In this document: in pieces, positions 1 through 9,490 of the stretch
Layout of the letters: each line of letters begins with the position of its first letter
How positions within the stretch are numbered: position 1 is the stretch's first letter
Assembly: GCA_041660205.1 (NCBI GenBank)
Contig: JBAZWT010000004.1
Span: forward strand, 60,001 to 98,998
Direction of reading: 5' to 3'
Source: Candidatus Babeliales bacterium
Lineage (GTDB): Bacteria; Babelota; Babeliae; Babelales; Chromulinivoraceae
Length of the DNA stretch: 38,998 bases
Made by a program: the position numbers and the translations under genes
Notes under the pieces: model-generated
Told to the model about the DNA's origin: nothing
Database searches by the model: none
The model's input: the letters and a program-made list of their open reading frames with translations, nothing else

Positions 1-1614
<1,614 letters not shown>

Positions 1615-1642
1615 TCACTGTTTTAATTTTAAAACGTAGTGA
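1615..1642 (+). other. Hairpin immediately after 23S rRNA
   Basis: TCACT at 1615-1619 pairs with AGTGA at 1638-1642, and GTTTTA pairs with TAAAAC inside it. It lies exactly at the expected 23S 3' boundary, so it may help fold or process the precursor. The role is inferred; the pairing is seen directly. Confidence 0.5.
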
Positions 1643-1718
1643 AATAATTGCAGGGTATGTGTTTCGTAGCTTCGTGTTATGAAACGGTATTTAACAGTAA
1701 ATTACAAACATTTTATTG

Positions 1719-1738
1719 GAAACACATTCGTGTGTTTT
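1719..1738 (+). other. UUCG-tetraloop hairpin in the 23S-5S spacer
   Basis: AAACACA at 1720-1726 and TGTGTTT at 1731-1737 form a perfect stem closed by a TTCG loop. It sits in the roughly 155-base spacer between 23S and 5S, which holds no tRNA. It is likely a structural or RNase processing element of the precursor; that role is inferred. Confidence 0.55.
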
Positions 1739-1772
1739 CATAAATGGATTACAAGAAAAAATATTTGAAAAA

Positions 1773-1889
1773 TTTCTGGTGCGTATAGCTTTGGGGAAAC
1801 ACCCGTTCCCATCTCGAATACGGAAGTAAAGTCCAAAGCGCTGATGATACTTGGCTGGTAACGGCCCGGGAAAGTAGGTAGCGCCAGTT
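1773..1889 (+). rRNA. rrf: 5S ribosomal RNA
   Basis: The 5' ctggtgc (1776-1782) pairs with gcgccag (1881-1887) to form helix I. In between are the usual 5S landmarks: cacccgttcccatctcgaat-like loop B/C sequence and the gaagtaaagt segment. At about 117 bases it has normal 5S length and lies downstream of 23S in the usual order. The ends are good to a few bases. Confidence 0.93.
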
Positions 1890-1891
1890 TT

Positions 1892-1927
1892 AAAATTCCC
1901 CGGAATAAACCCCGGGGAATTTTTTTG
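1892..1927 (+). terminator. Rho-independent terminator of the rRNA operon
   Basis: AAAATTCCCCGG at 1892-1903 pairs perfectly with CCGGGGAATTTT at 1912-1923, followed by more T. It lies just after 5S, so it ends the rRNA transcript. It also shields the leftward gene that stops at 2050. Confidence 0.92.
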
Positions 1928-2049
1928 CTTAATTTAAACAATTTTTCTGCTTAATTTGAGCAGCTTGAAGAATTAAGCTGGGTAAAAAACTAATCTTTCA
2001 TGTTGATTGAGTAGTTTTTAGCTCAATTTTTTGGTTTAGTTGTTAACAT

Positions 2050-2757
2050 TTAAATTTTTTCTACTAAATTTTCTACTTCTTTTTCACTTTCGCTAATATC
2101 TTTTTTAATATCTGACCACAAAGTATTAGATTTTTGTACTTGTTTTTGTGGGGCTTTTGGTGTTTTCTTAATAGTTTTTGTTGTTGTTAATGTTACTAAT
2201 TGCTTGTTTGTTATTGGAGTAGTTTGTTTTTTAGTTGGGATTTTTAATGTGATAGCTTGTTTAATTTTTCCATATTTAAGGGGTAATCGATATACAGGGC
2301 TAGCTATATTTTGTTTTACTAATTTGTTAAGTGAAGCCTTTTGGGCTGTTGTTGGATTTTTGATTGCTTCAGCTCGTCCGGTTTGCATTTGCAAATCCCA
2401 AGTGCTTTTTGGCATGGCGTTTATCATGATTGATGCATTTTTAGGGTTTGCAGGAGGTAAGATATAAACAGTTTTAACTGTCTGATTTGGAGCAATTTGA
2501 ACTATTTGCATCATGCCACCATGCGTTTGCTTTGTTCCTGCTATTGGATAAAAATAAGATATTTGAACAGTGCTAGGCTGAGCGCTTTTAGGTACGTAAA
2601 ATTTTACAAATTTACCTGATTTTTGAACTGTTTTTGGTAAAGCTTCATAAATTTGACCTTGGTAATTTGCTTGACTCAGCGAGTTAAAAGCTGATTGCAT
2701 GCAATAGGGTGTTGAAATAATTAGTAGCGTGACCATGAGTTTTATTGATACTTTCAT
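2050..2757 (-). CDS. Exported protein of unknown function, 235 aa
   Basis: I do not recognise a family. I chose the ATG at 2757 because AGGAG lies 7 bases upstream (2765-2769) and the product then begins with a clean signal peptide: a lysine at residue 2, a hydrophobic core through about residue 15, and a likely cleavage near residues 18-22. The longer open frame to 2802 would bury the signal. The mature part is beta-prone, with several Tyr-Phe/Val alternations. Its last 80 residues are rich in Lys, Thr and Gln with a low-complexity KKTPKAPQKQ-like stretch, then an acidic-basic helix at the C-terminus. It is a single leftward gene between the rRNA terminator and a rightward gene. Confidence 0.75.
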   Translation of the reverse strand: MKVSIKLMVTLLIISTPYCMQSAFNSLSQANYQGQIYEALPKTVQKSGKFVKFYVPKSAQPSTVQISYFYPIAGTKQTHGGMMQIVQIAPNQTVKTVYILPPANPKNASIMINAMPKSTWDLQMQTGRAEAIKNPTTAQKASLNKLVKQNIASPVYRLPLKYGKIKQAITLKIPTKKQTTPITNKQLVTLTTTKTIKKTPKAPQKQVQKSNTLWSDIKKDISESEKEVENLVEKI

Positions 2758-2927
2758 AGAAAATCTCCTCTTTGAAACAATTTTATACTTATAGCTAATC
2801 ATACACTTTCAGTTTGACAGAGATTTAATGCGTAAGACAAGGGTTTTTGAAAATAAACCTATTCAATATTGATGACCTTCTGTAATCTATTTTCTTATTG
2901 ATTAACTACAACGAAAGAAATAATAAT

Positions 2928-3338
2928 ATGAAAATTAAAGTTTTGGTCTTGGCGGTATGTGTTTTTGGTGGCTCTGAAGTCCGCACTATGCTTCAAAAAT
3001 CTGTGCCCATTCCATATAAAAAGATTGTAGACATGGCTGGGGTTGCTGATTTGGTTAGATATTATGGATTCAAGGTTCACAAGTATTCTCATACCGAGTT
3101 TCGGGCAGATAGAAAAGATCCTAAAGTATTTTCATTAAGCGCCTTGGATGAAAATATAAAAATAGATGTTTTGCCTTCTATGCTTTATATCATTCGAACT
3201 AAACACGAAATTCATAATACTATATATGATTGTGGGCAGCAGGTAGAAGAAGTGTTGGATGTTCATATGCGAACGTCCATTGTAGATGGATTTGACCGAT
3301 TAGTTAGTGTAATTGAAAATTATTTAGATGGTCGCTGA
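2928..3338 (+). CDS. Small exported protein of unknown function, 136 aa
   Basis: No family is recognised. The start at 2928 gives MKIKVLVLAVCVFGGSEV, a short signal-peptide-like N-terminus, although no strong Shine-Dalgarno sequence precedes it. An in-frame ATG at 2898 adds ten hydrophilic residues and looks less likely. The rest is a compact mixed alpha/beta sequence without transmembrane segments. It has two Cys: Cys8 in the signal region, and one near residue 100 (YDCGQQ). Its stop lies 13 bases before the preferred start of the CYTH gene, so the two are probably co-transcribed. Confidence 0.65.
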   Translation: MKIKVLVLAVCVFGGSEVRTMLQKSVPIPYKKIVDMAGVADLVRYYGFKVHKYSHTEFRADRKDPKVFSLSALDENIKIDVLPSMLYIIRTKHEIHNTIYDCGQQVEEVLDVHMRTSIVDGFDRLVSVIENYLDGR

Positions 3339-3351
3339 GTTCGGGAAATTA

Positions 3352-3927
3352 ATGGGTCATATAGAATTTGAAGCAAAATTTTTTATCGACGAAGAAAAAC
3401 TAAAACAAAAAGTTCAAGATTGTGGTGGACTATCTGTTCGCAGTAACGGTTTAATGCGGCGATTTGTTTTTGGGATTTCAGGTAAAAAAAATCAATGGAT
3501 TCGTGTCCGTGATGAAGGTGAGTACGTAACTTTAACCATAAAATCTTTTGATCCAACTAAAGGTATTGATGCTGTCAGAGAGCTTGAAATTAAGGTTTCA
3601 GATTTTGATACAGCAGTGCAAATGCTTCAAGTTTTAGGGTATGAAAAATCTTTATATGTCGAAAATTACCGAGAAATTTGGAAGTTAAATGATTGTTTGC
3701 TTATGTTTGATCTATGGCCTGGGATCGATCCGTTTGTAGAAATTGAAGGTCCAAGCAAGCAGTCGGTTGAAAAAGTAGCTGAGTTGTTGGGGTTAAAAAT
3801 AGAGCATGCGATGTACGGACCAAACCGTCTTTTGTACGAAAAAGCGTATGAAATGTCGCCTGAAGAGTTTCAAAACTTGCAAGAATTAACCTTTAAAACT
3901 ACTCAAAATTGGGTTAAAAAGACCTAG
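3352..3927 (+). CDS. CYTH-domain protein (class IV adenylate cyclase / triphosphatase-like)
   Basis: CYTH proteins form a tunnel-shaped beta barrel that binds triphosphates; members include class IV adenylate cyclases (CyaB), thiamine triphosphatases and inorganic triphosphatases. The signature ExExK is present as EFEAK at residues 5-9. It is followed by the expected basic and acidic strands: RVRDEGEYVTLTIK, RELEIKV, YREIWKL and FVEIEG. At 191 aa the domain fills the whole protein. The start at 3352 puts ExExK at the usual distance from the N-terminus; an in-frame ATG at 3328 overlaps the previous gene and adds eight residues. Sequence alone does not tell cyclase from phosphatase. No signal peptide is visible, so it should be cytosolic. 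Confidence 0.85.
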   Translation: MGHIEFEAKFFIDEEKLKQKVQDCGGLSVRSNGLMRRFVFGISGKKNQWIRVRDEGEYVTLTIKSFDPTKGIDAVRELEIKVSDFDTAVQMLQVLGYEKSLYVENYREIWKLNDCLLMFDLWPGIDPFVEIEGPSKQSVEKVAELLGLKIEHAMYGPNRLLYEKAYEMSPEEFQNLQELTFKTTQNWVKKT

Positions 3928-3940
3928 GGGCCTTTTTAAA
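3916..3940 (+). terminator. Weak terminator-like hairpin
   Basis: AAAAAGACC at 3916-3924 can pair, with one A-C mismatch, with GGCCTTTTT at 3929-3937. It overlaps the end of the CYTH gene. The stem is short, so this is a tentative call. Confidence 0.35.
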
Positions 3941-4001
3941 AATGTGTATTTTTTGGCATACTGTTTAGTGTAAAAAGGGCCATCTTTCATAGGGTTTTAA
4001 T

Positions 4002-5045
4002 ATGTTTTTTAAAAAAAATCAGTTTTTTTTCTTTCTTTTTTTTATTGGTCACTTCGTAAGTGGTCAAACTATATGTGGTCAGATCGCACGTGTAGAGGCT
4101 TGCAGCGCGCAAAAAGCAACTGTTCAAACTCAACCACGTGTCACGATTTATGTGCACGGAACCACTACGAAATTGGGCTTAAAATTTCTAAGTAAATTTT
4201 GCAAAGAAGTAAGTTTTGGGCGTCAAGGAGTTCATCATATCGATCAATTGCCCGAATGCGCACTACTTAGAAAAGATGCTGCTTTGCTCCAGCAGAAAGA
4301 TCCTGAGCGATTTGATATTGAGCATTTTTATACCTTTGGCTGGTCAGGACAGTTAAGTTTTAAGGCCAGAGAAATTGCTGGAAAACAGCTTTTCGGTGAC
4401 CTACTCGCGTTGTTGAAAGATTATAAAAATAAATATGGCGTTTGCCCACAAATCAGAATAATGACCTTTTCTCATGGTGGAAATGTGGCTCTTAACATGG
4501 TGAAGAGTTTGCCGTTCTTTCCTTGCGAAAGTGTCTATCTAGAGCTTATTATCGTTGCTTGCCCCGTTCAGAAAGTTACTGAAAAATTGATCGAACATGA
4601 ATGCATTAGTCAGTCGTATGTAATCTCATCAACGCGCGATTTACTGCAGGTGGTTGATTTTTATAAGTTCGAAAATAAGCGACATTTTCCCGAGCGATTT
4701 TTTAACAATCAAAAAACTAATTGTTGCCAAATCGAAGTTAAGATTAACAATCGAGGGCTAGGCCATATCGATTTAATGAGATCTTTTATGTTGCATCTTC
4801 CTTACGCGCTGAAGACAGCCGATTCGTCGCTCCTACGTCAACCTTACTCGCATCGCGAGGTGCTAAGTGACTTGGTTCATGGGTCTTGTTGCTCAGTCAT
4901 CCCATGTGCAATTGATGATCCATGTTTTAGATTCTACAATGTTTTCAACCTGCCAAAAGTGGTTCGAGGCATACGAAAACCTGAAAAAATTTCTAAGAAA
5001 CAGAAGAAAAAACATCATAAAAAAGTTAATCAATCTCAGGGATAA
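4002..5045 (+). CDS. Exported alpha/beta-hydrolase (lipase/esterase-like), 347 aa
   Basis: The N-terminus has a very hydrophobic Phe-rich signal segment (residues 6-20). The hydrolase fold is suggested by IYVHGTTT (an HG oxyanion-type motif near residue 50) and by a nucleophile elbow TFSHGGN with Ser157. The elbow has Thr where the classic GxSxG has its first Gly. Candidate acid residues are Asp213 (STRDLL) or Asp219, and the candidate catalytic His is His255 in GLGHIDLM, in the right order for a Ser-Asp-His triad. The C-terminus is Lys-rich (KKQKKKHHKK). The substrate is unknown; a lipase or esterase outside the cytoplasm is plausible. It ends just before a bidirectional terminator. Confidence 0.72.
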   Translation: MFFKKNQFFFFLFFIGHFVSGQTICGQIARVEACSAQKATVQTQPRVTIYVHGTTTKLGLKFLSKFCKEVSFGRQGVHHIDQLPECALLRKDAALLQQKDPERFDIEHFYTFGWSGQLSFKAREIAGKQLFGDLLALLKDYKNKYGVCPQIRIMTFSHGGNVALNMVKSLPFFPCESVYLELIIVACPVQKVTEKLIEHECISQSYVISSTRDLLQVVDFYKFENKRHFPERFFNNQKTNCCQIEVKINNRGLGHIDLMRSFMLHLPYALKTADSSLLRQPYSHREVLSDLVHGSCCSVIPCAIDDPCFRFYNVFNLPKVVRGIRKPEKISKKQKKKHHKKVNQSQG

Positions 5046-5071
5046 AAATTAAAAATTTTCTACTCAAAAAT

Positions 5072-5106
5072 AAAAAACCTGCGACTTTTAAATCGCAGGT
5101 TTTTAA
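5072..5106. terminator. Bidirectional terminator between convergent genes
   Basis: ACCTGCGA at 5077-5084 pairs perfectly with TCGCAGGT at 5093-5100, flanked by A5 and T4 tracts. It works on either strand and separates the rightward hydrolase gene from the leftward FKBP gene. Confidence 0.9.
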
Positions 5107-5129
5107 ATGCTCAATTTGCCGTGTCCGCT

Positions 5130-5627
5130 TTATTTTGAACCGAAAAGTTCAATTTCAAAAATCAGTGTTGCGTTGCCAGGAATTGAAGCTCCTGCGCCAC
5201 GTGCACCATATCCAAGATGTGGTGGTAAAATGACAATGCGTTTTTCGCCAATGTTCATTTTAGATACGCTGATGTCCCATCCTTTAATCACGTAGCCCAT
5301 ACCGAGTGGAAATTCGAAATGTTGGCCACGATCAACGCTGCTATCAAACTTTGTACCAACTTTGTTTTCGCCATCAAGTAACCAGCCTGTGTAGTGAACT
5401 TTTACTGTTTCACCAGAGAATGGTTTTTTGCCTTCGCCAACTTTTGTAATTTTGTGGTGAATGCCAGTGTCTGACTTGGTAAATGTGCTTAAATCGAGAG
5501 TGTCGCCTTGTTTGATGTTCATAGATAAACCTTTGTTTTTAGTTGTTTTAGTATTGTCTTTGGTGCACGATGTGAGCCCGAGTGAGCAAATTGCACTGAG
5601 TAGTAAAAAATGTTTTTTTGCATTCAT
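5130..5627 (-). CDS. FKBP-type peptidyl-prolyl cis-trans isomerase lipoprotein
   Basis: The protein catalyses cis-trans isomerisation of X-Pro bonds and helps exported proteins fold. Residues 1-21 are a lipoprotein signal ending in LTSC (Cys21). A Thr/Lys-rich linker leads to one FKBP domain at about 60-165. The family landmarks are VKVHYTGWLLDG, FDSS, FEFPLGMGYVIKGWD, ILPPHLGYGARG and IPGNATLIFEIEL, so the active-site aromatic and acidic positions look intact. The start has a good aaggagat Shine-Dalgarno sequence just upstream (near 5636). It is monocistronic and faces the previous gene across a shared terminator. Confidence 0.95.
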   Translation of the reverse strand: MNAKKHFLLLSAICSLGLTSCTKDNTKTTKNKGLSMNIKQGDTLDLSTFTKSDTGIHHKITKVGEGKKPFSGETVKVHYTGWLLDGENKVGTKFDSSVDRGQHFEFPLGMGYVIKGWDISVSKMNIGEKRIVILPPHLGYGARGAGASIPGNATLIFEIELFGSK

Positions 5628-5810
5628 GAAAAGATCTCCTTGTTTTAATGGGTATGGGTTTGTTTTTGAAAAGAAAGGTAACTATAAACTTGATGGTTGT
5701 CAATTTTTTAAGATTTGTTTGATCGACATTGAACTAAACTTTTGCTACCTTGTAGCCTTGATGTATCGTTATATCGGCACGAACAGCTTTAATCAAAAGT
5801 AATGTGAAAT

Positions 5811-6560
5811 ATGAAAAAAATAATCTTACTCAGTGCTACTATTTTTTGTCTTTACTACGCAGTCTTTGCTCAAAAAGATAATCAATCATTATTTTCCCAA
5901 GCAAACAATCATTTTATGCATGGTCAATTTACATTGGCACGTGAAAATTATGAAAAAATAGAAGACAAAAACCCTGCAGTTTGGCAAAACATCGGCAATT
6001 GCTTTTTTAATGAAAAAAAATACGCTAACGCTCTGGTCTGTTGGAAGCGAGCTCAATTTGGTGCAAGCTGGAAGCAACTGGGACAGATTTTTTCATCAGA
6101 GATTTTAGCCTTGAAAGCTTTACGTTTACCACTCGATCCTTGGTGGAAATATGAAATTAAAAGAATAATAATGATAACACCAATTCTTGCATGGCAAATT
6201 ATATTGTTTGTTTTATTGTGTTATTTGTTTATTGTCTCTTCTCGGTATTGGTACATTTCAAGTTTTGTGTCGCGCAAACATAAAGAAACAGGGTTTGTAT
6301 TGTTTGGCATTTTGATTTGTTGTGCAATATGGTACGGACAAACAAGAATCTTTAAAAAAGGAAGAGCTATAGTTGTTAAAGAAAAAGTTATGGTGCATGC
6401 TGGTCCAGAAAAAACTTTTCACAGCAAATATCAATTGCCCATTGGCAGTCAGTTATGTGTGATTGGTAGAGAGCAAGGCATGGATAACGTAGTGTATAAA
6501 ACAGAACTTGGTAAAACAGAGCGTGGATGGATTGTCCCAGATTTTATTGAAATAGTGTAA
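5811..6560 (+). CDS. TPR and SH3-like membrane protein (BatE-like architecture)
   Basis: The order of parts is a signal peptide (1-20), TPR-like helices (about 27-95; AVWQNIGNCFFNEKKYANAL is typical), two transmembrane segments (about 119-143 and 161-177), and a C-terminal bacterial SH3-like domain (about 185-249; VMVHAGPEKTF then a GWIV strand). This resembles BatE proteins of the Bacteroides aerotolerance loci, though no other Bat gene is adjacent. The M23 peptidase gene starts five bases after its stop, so the two are probably one operon. A joint role at the cell wall or periplasm is inferred from that pairing and from SH3b domains often binding peptidoglycan. Confidence 0.75.
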   Translation: MKKIILLSATIFCLYYAVFAQKDNQSLFSQANNHFMHGQFTLARENYEKIEDKNPAVWQNIGNCFFNEKKYANALVCWKRAQFGASWKQLGQIFSSEILALKALRLPLDPWWKYEIKRIIMITPILAWQIILFVLLCYLFIVSSRYWYISSFVSRKHKETGFVLFGILICCAIWYGQTRIFKKGRAIVVKEKVMVHAGPEKTFHSKYQLPIGSQLCVIGREQGMDNVVYKTELGKTERGWIVPDFIEIV

Positions 6561-6565
6561 AAAAT

Positions 6566-7447
6566 ATGAAAAATCAAAAAACAATTGTTGTTGTAACCTA
6601 TTTTGCAGTGCTAGCTGTTACTATCGTAATTGCTGGTTTGTTATTTTCCCAATATCGATACTTTAAGCAAGAAGCTCAAGAGCTATCTCAAGTTAAAGAA
6701 GCGTATTATCAACACGTTGAAATGTTGAAACGTAGTTTAAATGCTTCAATGGTTCAAGATGAAGAAGAAGAGCAAGATAGCGAAGGCGAAAAAAAAAAAA
6801 TAACAAATGACAAACTTGGCAAGCAACCGTTTGTAACCATAGATTTTACCGTTGACGCTGAGACCGAAGAGGCGCCTTCTGAATTTCAAATAATTAGCAA
6901 GGAAGAAGAAGATCTTTTAAATGCGATCAAATCAAACATAAAAAAACTTCGTGCTGTTCCGGTTGTAAAACATAAAAAAGTACCAAAAAAAGCTTTTTAT
7001 AAATCGCTGAAAAAACCAACTAGATATGCTCCGCAACGTGACTTTGTATTCCGTTGGCCAGTAGAATTATCAAGCTTTTGGTTGAGCTCTCTTTTTGGTC
7101 CACGTAAAAGACCAAATGGTCATATTGAATTTCATCAAGGAATTGATATGGCAGCAATGCGAGGCACTCCTGTAAAAGCTGCGGCCGGAGGTAAAGTTAT
7201 TTTTGCTCAAGCAGCCTCAGGATATGGAAATTGTGTCATGATTGAACACAATAATCGCTACAAAACACGCTATGCTCATCTGCACCGCATTTGCGCGCGT
7301 CCTGGACAAATTGTTCAAGAAGGTGAACGTATTGGAACTGTTGGCGATACAGGACTGGTCAGAAAGTCAGGACGAGATGCTTCTCATCTTCATTTTGAAA
7401 TTATTCAAGAAGGCCGTCGCGTTAATCCATTAATCTTTTTATTTTAG
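6566..7447 (+). CDS. M23-family metallopeptidase, membrane anchored
   Basis: Zinc endopeptidases of this family cut peptide cross-links in peptidoglycan, or regulate amidases when inactive. An N-terminal transmembrane segment (about 8-28) anchors it. A charged coiled-coil and acidic/Lys-rich linker follows (about 30-150), with the LytM domain at the C-terminus. The active site looks complete: His190 and Asp194 (HQGIDM), then His274 and His276 in SHLHFE. A YAHL strand lies between them. An unusual KSGRDA replaces the common STGRSTGP loop before HLHFE. It is probably co-transcribed with the upstream TPR/SH3 gene. Confidence 0.92.
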   Translation: MKNQKTIVVVTYFAVLAVTIVIAGLLFSQYRYFKQEAQELSQVKEAYYQHVEMLKRSLNASMVQDEEEEQDSEGEKKKITNDKLGKQPFVTIDFTVDAETEEAPSEFQIISKEEEDLLNAIKSNIKKLRAVPVVKHKKVPKKAFYKSLKKPTRYAPQRDFVFRWPVELSSFWLSSLFGPRKRPNGHIEFHQGIDMAAMRGTPVKAAAGGKVIFAQAASGYGNCVMIEHNNRYKTRYAHLHRICARPGQIVQEGERIGTVGDTGLVRKSGRDASHLHFEIIQEGRRVNPLIFLF

Positions 7448-7488
7448 TAGGCATGCTACATAAATTGAATGGGTCCTCGTCATTTTGT

Positions 7489-7517
7489 TATGACAATTTT
7501 ATTTAATGCAGTAGAAT
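7489..7517 (+). promoter_or_regulatory. Predicted sigma-70-type promoter for lepB
   Basis: TATGAC at 7489-7494 and TAGAAT at 7512-7517 are spaced 17 bases apart, about 40 bases upstream of the lepB start. It suggests lepB is transcribed separately from the M23 gene. Confidence 0.5.
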
Positions 7518-7558
7518 AATTGAAAATTGAAAAATCTTTAAAGATATAAGGAAGACGT

Positions 7559-8431
7559 ATGAAAGATAGTATTATTCATCGAATTATTCGTTGGTACAAA
7601 AGGCCAAATAAATCTTACATAGCAGACCTTGTTGAATCACTTATCGTCATTATTCCTGTCGTTTTTCTCATCAAAACGTTTGTGTTTGGTTTGTACCAAG
7701 TGCCAACCTGCTCTATGGAAACAACTATGCTTGTTGGAGAACGGTTTCTTGCTGATAAAGTTACTCCATTTTTCTCTGCTCCAAAGCGTGGAGAAATTGT
7801 TTCATTTAACGTGCCAACATATCCATATTCTTCAAATAAATTAGTGAATTTGTATCAACAATACGTATCTTGGGATGTGGTAAATTATACCAAACGCGTT
7901 ATTGCTGTGCCGGGCGATCATATCCAAGGCAAAATCGAAGATGGCAAGCCTGTAGTTTATTTGAATGGTGAAAAATTAGATGAGCCTTATTTAAATAAAT
8001 ATCCAATTATTTATGTGCCGATAAAAGAAAATGAATTTACGTATAGATCGTATGATCCTTCTAAATCGCTACAGGACCAACCATTTTATGACTTTACTCC
8101 TGTAGAAATTGCTCGTGGAAAAATGTATGCGCGTGAGCATAGTATTTTATACCCAGGGACTCCTGCTGGGCATGGAAGAGATATAGATATTTACGATGTG
8201 TATCTTGGTAAAACTGAATATTGGATGATGGGCGATAATCGCCAAGGAAGTTCAGATTGCCGTGATTGGGGACCTTGGGATACTAAAAAAGCATTATTTC
8301 ATGGAAGAATTATTTTCAGAATTTGGTCTATCGATAGCAATGAATCATGGTGGATTGTTGATTTGATCAAGCATCCAGTTAACTTCTGGAAACGTGTTCG
8401 TTGGTCAAGATTTTTCCAAGTTATGCATTAA
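7559..8431 (+). CDS. lepB: Signal peptidase I
   Basis: This membrane-bound serine protease removes signal peptides from exported pre-proteins, using a Ser-Lys dyad. One transmembrane segment lies at about 23-44. The catalytic Ser52 is in PTCSMETTM, and the general-base Lys112 is in KRVIAVPGD, followed by the box E motif MMGDNRQGSSDCRDWG. The domain between the boxes is longer than in minimal enzymes, giving 290 aa, which is ordinary for diderm-type LepB. AAGGA precedes the ATG. Given the many signal-peptide proteins in this window, it is the expected processing enzyme. I see no second copy. Confidence 0.96.
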   Translation: MKDSIIHRIIRWYKRPNKSYIADLVESLIVIIPVVFLIKTFVFGLYQVPTCSMETTMLVGERFLADKVTPFFSAPKRGEIVSFNVPTYPYSSNKLVNLYQQYVSWDVVNYTKRVIAVPGDHIQGKIEDGKPVVYLNGEKLDEPYLNKYPIIYVPIKENEFTYRSYDPSKSLQDQPFYDFTPVEIARGKMYAREHSILYPGTPAGHGRDIDIYDVYLGKTEYWMMGDNRQGSSDCRDWGPWDTKKALFHGRIIFRIWSIDSNESWWIVDLIKHPVNFWKRVRWSRFFQVMH

Positions 8432-8476
8432 TTGACGATAATTTATAAAAAGTAACGATTTAGAGGTTGTATCAAT

Positions 8477-8974
8477 ATGAAAAAGTATGCTATAGTAAAT
8501 GTAAAGAATTCAAAATTCTTTTTTTCTTTGATAATTTTTGCAACATTCTTTCTTTCAGGGTGCTGGAGTTCTAAAACAGAGGACTCAAAATTAGTTGTTA
8601 TTAACGTGCTTGATGCAGCTAACCATGAGGACTGTCACATGACAGGCTCTATCAACATTCCATTTGAAAGTCTTGAAGATCAGATGAAAAGTTTAAATAA
8701 AAAAGATCGTTATGTTCTTTATTGTTCAAACTATGCATGTAGCGCAGCGCCATTTGCAGCAAGCATGATGAAAGAAGCTGGCTTTGAAAATGTTAGATTC
8801 TTCCATGGTGGAATTGCAGATTGGTACCAAAAAGGGTTACCTTGCACAGGAAAAGCGCAGATGGAATATCTGAAAGAAGAAAATGAGCCACTCAGCGAAG
8901 ATGGTCATCCGGGAGCTATAAATATATCTCTTGATGAATTAAAATCTGAAATGGCTTTAGCAAAAATGTTTTAG
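8477..8974 (+). CDS. Rhodanese-domain lipoprotein
   Basis: A signal segment ends in LSGC with lipidated Cys29, so the protein should sit on the membrane facing outward. A single rhodanese domain follows (about 38-125). Its active-site loop begins at Cys83 (YCSNYACSAA) and the fold marker HGGIADWYQKGLP comes near the end. Rhodanese domains move sulfur between thiols, or act as redox or sulfur carriers. The last 25 residues (HPGAINISLDEL) look like the first strands of a second rhodanese domain that then stops, as if a tandem copy was truncated. No terminator separates it from tRNA-Cys 24 bases downstream. Confidence 0.85.
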   Translation: MKKYAIVNVKNSKFFFSLIIFATFFLSGCWSSKTEDSKLVVINVLDAANHEDCHMTGSINIPFESLEDQMKSLNKKDRYVLYCSNYACSAAPFAASMMKEAGFENVRFFHGGIADWYQKGLPCTGKAQMEYLKEENEPLSEDGHPGAINISLDELKSEMALAKMF

Positions 8975-8997
8975 TTTGTTTGAAATAAAGTTCATAG

Positions 8998-9071
8998 GGC
9001 GACATAGCCAAGTGGTAAGGCACGGGTCTGCAAAACCTTCACCCCCGGTTCGATTCCGGGTGTCGCCTCCA
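8998..9071 (+). tRNA. trnC: tRNA-Cys (GCA)
   Basis: The acceptor arm GGCGACA (8998-9004) pairs with TGTCGCC (9061-9067). The discriminator is T9068, as expected for tRNA-Cys, and CCA is encoded at 9069-9071. The anticodon loop reads CTGCAAA with anticodon GCA, and the T arm has GGTTCGATTCC. The bottom pair of the anticodon stem looks mismatched, but the rest folds normally. Confidence 0.95.
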
Positions 9072-9187
9072 GTCTTCGCTCTTACGAGCTACGCCTAGGC
9101 GCCGCCAGTACAGAAGGTTATAAAAAACATTAACTTTGAAGTATTGGATAGAAGACTGCCTCGGCGAAGTTGTAAACGTAGCCGGAC
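9072..9187 (+). repeat. Long-hairpin repeat element between the two tRNA genes
   Basis: AGTCTTC just after tRNA-Cys is matched by GAAGACT near 9153, so the stretch can fold back on itself. Both halves carry GC-rich words (cttcgc, acgagctacgcctaggcg; then gcctcggcgaag, cgtagccgg) that stand out from the AT-rich surroundings. The same words recur in the elements at 9316, 10072, 11262 and inside sufD. No gene is seen in it. Confidence 0.6.
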
Positions 9188-9191
9188 TTAA

Positions 9192-9219
9192 TTGAAAAAA
9201 TAAAGATTTGAAATATACA
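9192..9219 (+). promoter_or_regulatory. Predicted promoter for tRNA-Leu
   Basis: TTGAAA at 9192-9197 and TATACA at 9214-9219 are separated by 16 bases. The predicted transcription start falls a few bases before the mature 5' end of tRNA-Leu at 9232. Confidence 0.5.
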
Positions 9220-9231
9220 TTAAATTTGTGT

Positions 9232-9317
9232 GCCGAGGTGGCGAAATGGTAGACGCAAAGGACTTAAAATCCTTCGGGAGTAATCCTGTGCCGGTTCGAG
9301 TCCGGCTCTCGGCACCA
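9232..9317 (+). tRNA. trnL: tRNA-Leu (TAA)
   Basis: The acceptor arm GCCGAGG (9232-9238) pairs with TCTCGGC (9307-9313). The discriminator is A9314 and CCA is encoded at 9315-9317. The anticodon loop is CTTAAAA with anticodon TAA. The long variable arm (cgggagtaatcctg) is the class II feature of tRNA-Leu, and the T loop is GGTTCGAGTCC. Confidence 0.96.
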
Positions 9318-9490
9318 GCTTTCGCTAAAGCTTCAGCTGGCATGGCCATAGCTGAATGCAAAAAGCAATAATCGAAGAGATAAGCTTTGAAATGCAATGC
9401 GAAAGCTGCCCGCCATAGTAAGCAAGCGATCGTGTCCGGCGTAGCCTCGCGCGAAGCCTGGATAGCTTGACACATAGGCTGGGCGATAAA
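9316..9490 (+). repeat. Long-hairpin repeat element abutting tRNA-Leu
   Basis: CAGCTTTCGC at 9316-9325 begins in the tRNA's own CCA end and is perfectly inverted as GCGAAAGCTG at 9399-9408. Further GC-rich words follow (gcccgccatag, tccggcgtagcctcgcgcg). It is related in wording and position to the other elements of this window. The remaining bases up to the terminator at 9605 hold no gene that I can support. Confidence 0.6.

Noticed and set aside
1986..2020. Terminator for the leftward gene ending at 2050
   Set aside because: AAAAACTA and TAGTTTTT can pair, but only across a loop of about 20 bases with no GC-rich stem, so I did not list it.
2204..2467. Rightward 87-residue open frame with hydrophobic segments
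   Set aside because: It is antisense to the exported protein at 2050-2757, which has a clear ribosome-binding site and signal peptide; the hydrophobicity is a by-product of the opposite strand.
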